From Methylobacterium sp. (GTDB lineage Bacteria > Pseudomonadota > Alphaproteobacteria > Rhizobiales > Beijerinckiaceae), in NCBI GenBank assembly GCA_020252865.1, contig JADCCH010000381.1:1-7804 (forward strand): DNA of 7,804 nt, written 5' to 3'. Every line of letters starts with the position of its first letter. The stretch's first letter is position 1. Of the stretch, positions 6,226 to 7,804 are shown piece by piece. The notes below the pieces were generated by a model. It was given only the letters and a program-made list of their open reading frames with translations. It made no database searches and was not told where the DNA came from. The translations under genes were made by a program, and so were the position numbers.

Positions 6226-6264
6226 TCGCGCAGGCTTTTCCGGCTTCCCGCCCGCGTTGCGCGA
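6226..6264 (+). repeat. 7-bp inverted repeat after rseP
   Basis: TCGCGCA (6226-6232), starting immediately after the rseP stop, pairs with TGCGCGA (6258-6264) across a 25-nt loop. No T run follows, so it is not a convincing terminator. The rest of the rseP-bamA spacer (6265-6351) is relatively AT-rich around 6280-6340 and may carry a bamA promoter. I cannot pick out trustworthy -35 and -10 boxes; a TTGACC occurs at 6314-6319. Confidence 0.3.
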
Positions 6265-6341
6265 GGGGCACGGATGTTAGGATTTCGTAACCACGCGCCG
6301 TTTCCTGATTGCATTGACCGATTTGTTGGTTAGAAGCAAAA

Positions 6342-6346
6342 GGGAG
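6342..6346 (+). promoter_or_regulatory. Shine-Dalgarno favouring the upstream bamA start
   Basis: GGGAG lies five bases before ATG 6352. The later in-frame ATGs at 6430, 6454 and 6457 have only weak purine stretches in front of them. An in-frame TAG at 6331-6333 bounds the ORF upstream. Confidence 0.55.
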
Positions 6347-6351
6347 TGGGA

Positions 6352-7804
6352 ATGCATCCTTGGATGCAGGTCTTTCCGTGTTTCCGTGGGACCGGGTCTC
6401 GGAAGGCCGCAGCGACAGGGTACTTGAAGATGTCTGTTTTCGGTTGGGACGGGATGATGGGTTCGGTTCGAAAAGGCCTTCTCGCCATCATGGCGGCCCT
6501 GGTGCTCCTGAGCACCGTGCCGGCCGTTGCGCAGCAGAGCGTTGTCGTTCAGGGCAACAGCCGCGTCGAGGCGGATACGATCCGCTCCTTCCTGACCTTG
6601 GCTCCTGGCGAAAGCTATAATGCGGCGCGGATCGACCAGGCGATCAAGGATCTCTACGCCACCGGTCTCTTCCAGGATGTGCGGATCACCCGTTCCGGCG
6701 CGGGCGTCGTCGTCCGGGTTGTCGAGAACCAGTCGATCAACCGCGTAACTTTCGTGGGCAATTCCCGTCTCAAGGCCGAACAGCTCTCCGGCGAAATCCA
6801 GGCCCGCTCGCGCGGCCCCTTCAGCCAGACGATGATCGATCAGGATGTGCAGCGCATCCGTGACATCTATGCGCGGGCCGGCCGTGCCGCCGCTGAGGTG
6901 CGGGCCGAGATCACCCCGACGGCCGATGGCCGCGTGGACGTGACCTTCCGCATCAGTGAAGGTGGCAAGACCGGCGTGGCCGCGATCAATTTCCAGGGCA
7001 ATAACGTCTATGGCGCCAGCCGCCTGAAGGGCGTGATGTCGACGACCGAATCGAACTTCCTGAGCTTCCTGAAAAGCTCGGATGTCTATGATCCGGATCG
7101 CATTGCCGCCGACCTCGAGGCCATTCGCCGCTTCTACCTGCGCAATGGCTATGCCGATTTCCGCGTTGTCTCCTCGAGCGCCGAGCTTGACACCGCTCTC
7201 AATGGCTATGTGATCAATATCGTCGTGGAGGAAGGTCCGCGCTATTCGGTCTCGGCGGTCGATGTCGAGTCGCGCATTGCCGATATCAGCGTCGATGACC
7301 TGCGTCGTCAGGTCTATACCCGCGCCGGCCAGACCTATAATGCCGTCGATGTCGAGAAGTCCGTCGATGCGCTGTCCCGTGCGGTTGCGCAGCGCGGCTA
7401 TGCCTTCGCGCAGGTTCGTCCGCGCGGCGAGCGCAATCCGGCCGATCAGACCGTCCGCATCGTCTATTCGGTCGAGGAAGGTGCGCGCGCCTACATCGAG
7501 CGCATCGTGATCCGCGGCAATACGCGCACGCGCGACTACGTCATTCGCCGGGAATTCGACGTGGGCGAGGGTGACGCCTTCAACCGCGCCGCGATCGACC
7601 GCGCCGAGCGCCGCCTGCGCAATCTCGACTTCTTCCAGTCGATCCGCGTCACGACCGAGCCGGGCTCCGCGCCGGATCGGGTGGTGGTGAATGTCGATGT
7701 GCAGGACAAGGCGACCGGCAGCTTCTCGATCGCCGGCGGCTATTCGACCTCGGAAGGATTCCTTGCCGAAGTGACGCTGCAGGAAGTCAACTTCCTGGGT
7801 CGTG
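6352..7804 (+). CDS. bamA: Outer membrane protein assembly factor BamA, N-terminal part
   Basis: BamA is the essential insertase that folds beta-barrel proteins into the outer membrane as the core of the BAM complex. The window holds 484 codons and cuts the gene at the beginning of the barrel. Counted from ATG 6352, a hydrophobic signal segment (GLLAIMAALVLLSTV, about 42-56) precedes a likely signal-peptidase site AVA|QQ after residue 60. Five POTRA domains follow, at about 61-126, 127-204, 205-295, 296-377 and 378-453. Each repeats the pattern of an early strand with a GN turn (such as VQGNSRV and VIRGNTRT), a helix ending in an aromatic residue and Gly or Asp, and a final strand. The barrel begins with the Gly-rich SFSIAGGYS (457-465) and NFLGR at the edge. 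The start is uncertain: 6352 has the best ribosome binding site, while 6430 or 6454 would give a more normal signal peptide. It lies downstream of rseP, as in most Proteobacteria. Confidence 0.95.
   Translation, partial: MHPWMQVFPCFRGTGSRKAAATGYLKMSVFGWDGMMGSVRKGLLAIMAALVLLSTVPAVAQQSVVVQGNSRVEADTIRSFLTLAPGESYNAARIDQAIKDLYATGLFQDVRITRSGAGVVVRVVENQSINRVTFVGNSRLKAEQLSGEIQARSRGPFSQTMIDQDVQRIRDIYARAGRAAAEVRAEITPTADGRVDVTFRISEGGKTGVAAINFQGNNVYGASRLKGVMSTTESNFLSFLKSSDVYDPDRIAADLEAIRRFYLRNGYADFRVVSSSAELDTALNGYVINIVVEEGPRYSVSAVDVESRIADISVDDLRRQVYTRAGQTYNAVDVEKSVDALSRAVAQRGYAFAQVRPRGERNPADQTVRIVYSVEEGARAYIERIVIRGNTRTRDYVIRREFDVGEGDAFNRAAIDRAERRLRNLDFFQSIRVTTEPGSAPDRVVVNVDVQDKATGSFSIAGGYSTSEGFLAEVTLQEVNFLGR

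Noticed and set aside
6314..6342. Possible promoter for bamA beginning with TTGACC
   Set aside because: No acceptable -10 box lies at the right distance, and no sigma-E-like pair is recognisable, so I do not call a promoter.
1..7804. A novel defence, mobile or secondary-metabolite system
   Set aside because: Every coding stretch is explained by a conserved housekeeping gene in a familiar order. No repeats of CRISPR type, no integrase or transposase, and no compositional break were seen.

Overview
The window is a GC-rich stretch of bacterial core genome, with every gene on the + strand. In order it holds rpsB (5' end missing), tsf, pyrH, frr, uppS, cdsA, rseP and bamA (3' end missing). This is the widely conserved translation-to-envelope cluster. 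The gene order, the long helix-hairpin-helix-like tail on ribosomal protein S2, the single-PDZ RseP and the protein sequences fit an alphaproteobacterium, most likely Hyphomicrobiales (Rhizobiales). The genus cannot be named from sequence reading alone. I see no mobile element, CRISPR array, tRNA, rRNA or horizontally acquired island. This is an ordinary housekeeping region, and the second-look items are regulatory or architectural rather than a new system.

Bases 1-3187 serve translation and nucleotide supply. Ribosomal protein S2 is followed by elongation factor Ts, UMP kinase and ribosome recycling factor. The spacers between these genes are 95-185 nt long and rich in RNA secondary structure. 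There are two stem-loops between rpsB and tsf, a strong intrinsic-terminator-like hairpin directly before pyrH, and a structured leader with competing helices before frr. The pattern suggests graded read-through between genes that are needed in different amounts.

Bases 3283-7804 serve the cell envelope. UppS makes undecaprenyl diphosphate, the precursor of the lipid carrier for peptidoglycan and O-antigen. CdsA makes CDP-diacylglycerol for phospholipids and starts by overlapping the uppS stop codon. RseP is an intramembrane site-2 protease, and BamA is the outer-membrane protein insertase with five POTRA domains and the start of its barrel. The gene dxr, which lies between cdsA and rseP in many alphaproteobacteria, is absent here. 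In its place is a 133-nt spacer with a perfect TTAA-N7-TTAA motif, the consensus of the cell-cycle regulator CtrA, about 40 nt upstream of an rseP gene that begins with a rare TTG codon.

No gap between genes exceeds 300 bases. The longest are the pyrH-frr spacer (181 nt) and the rseP-bamA spacer (126 nt, or 204 nt if bamA starts at the later ATG).
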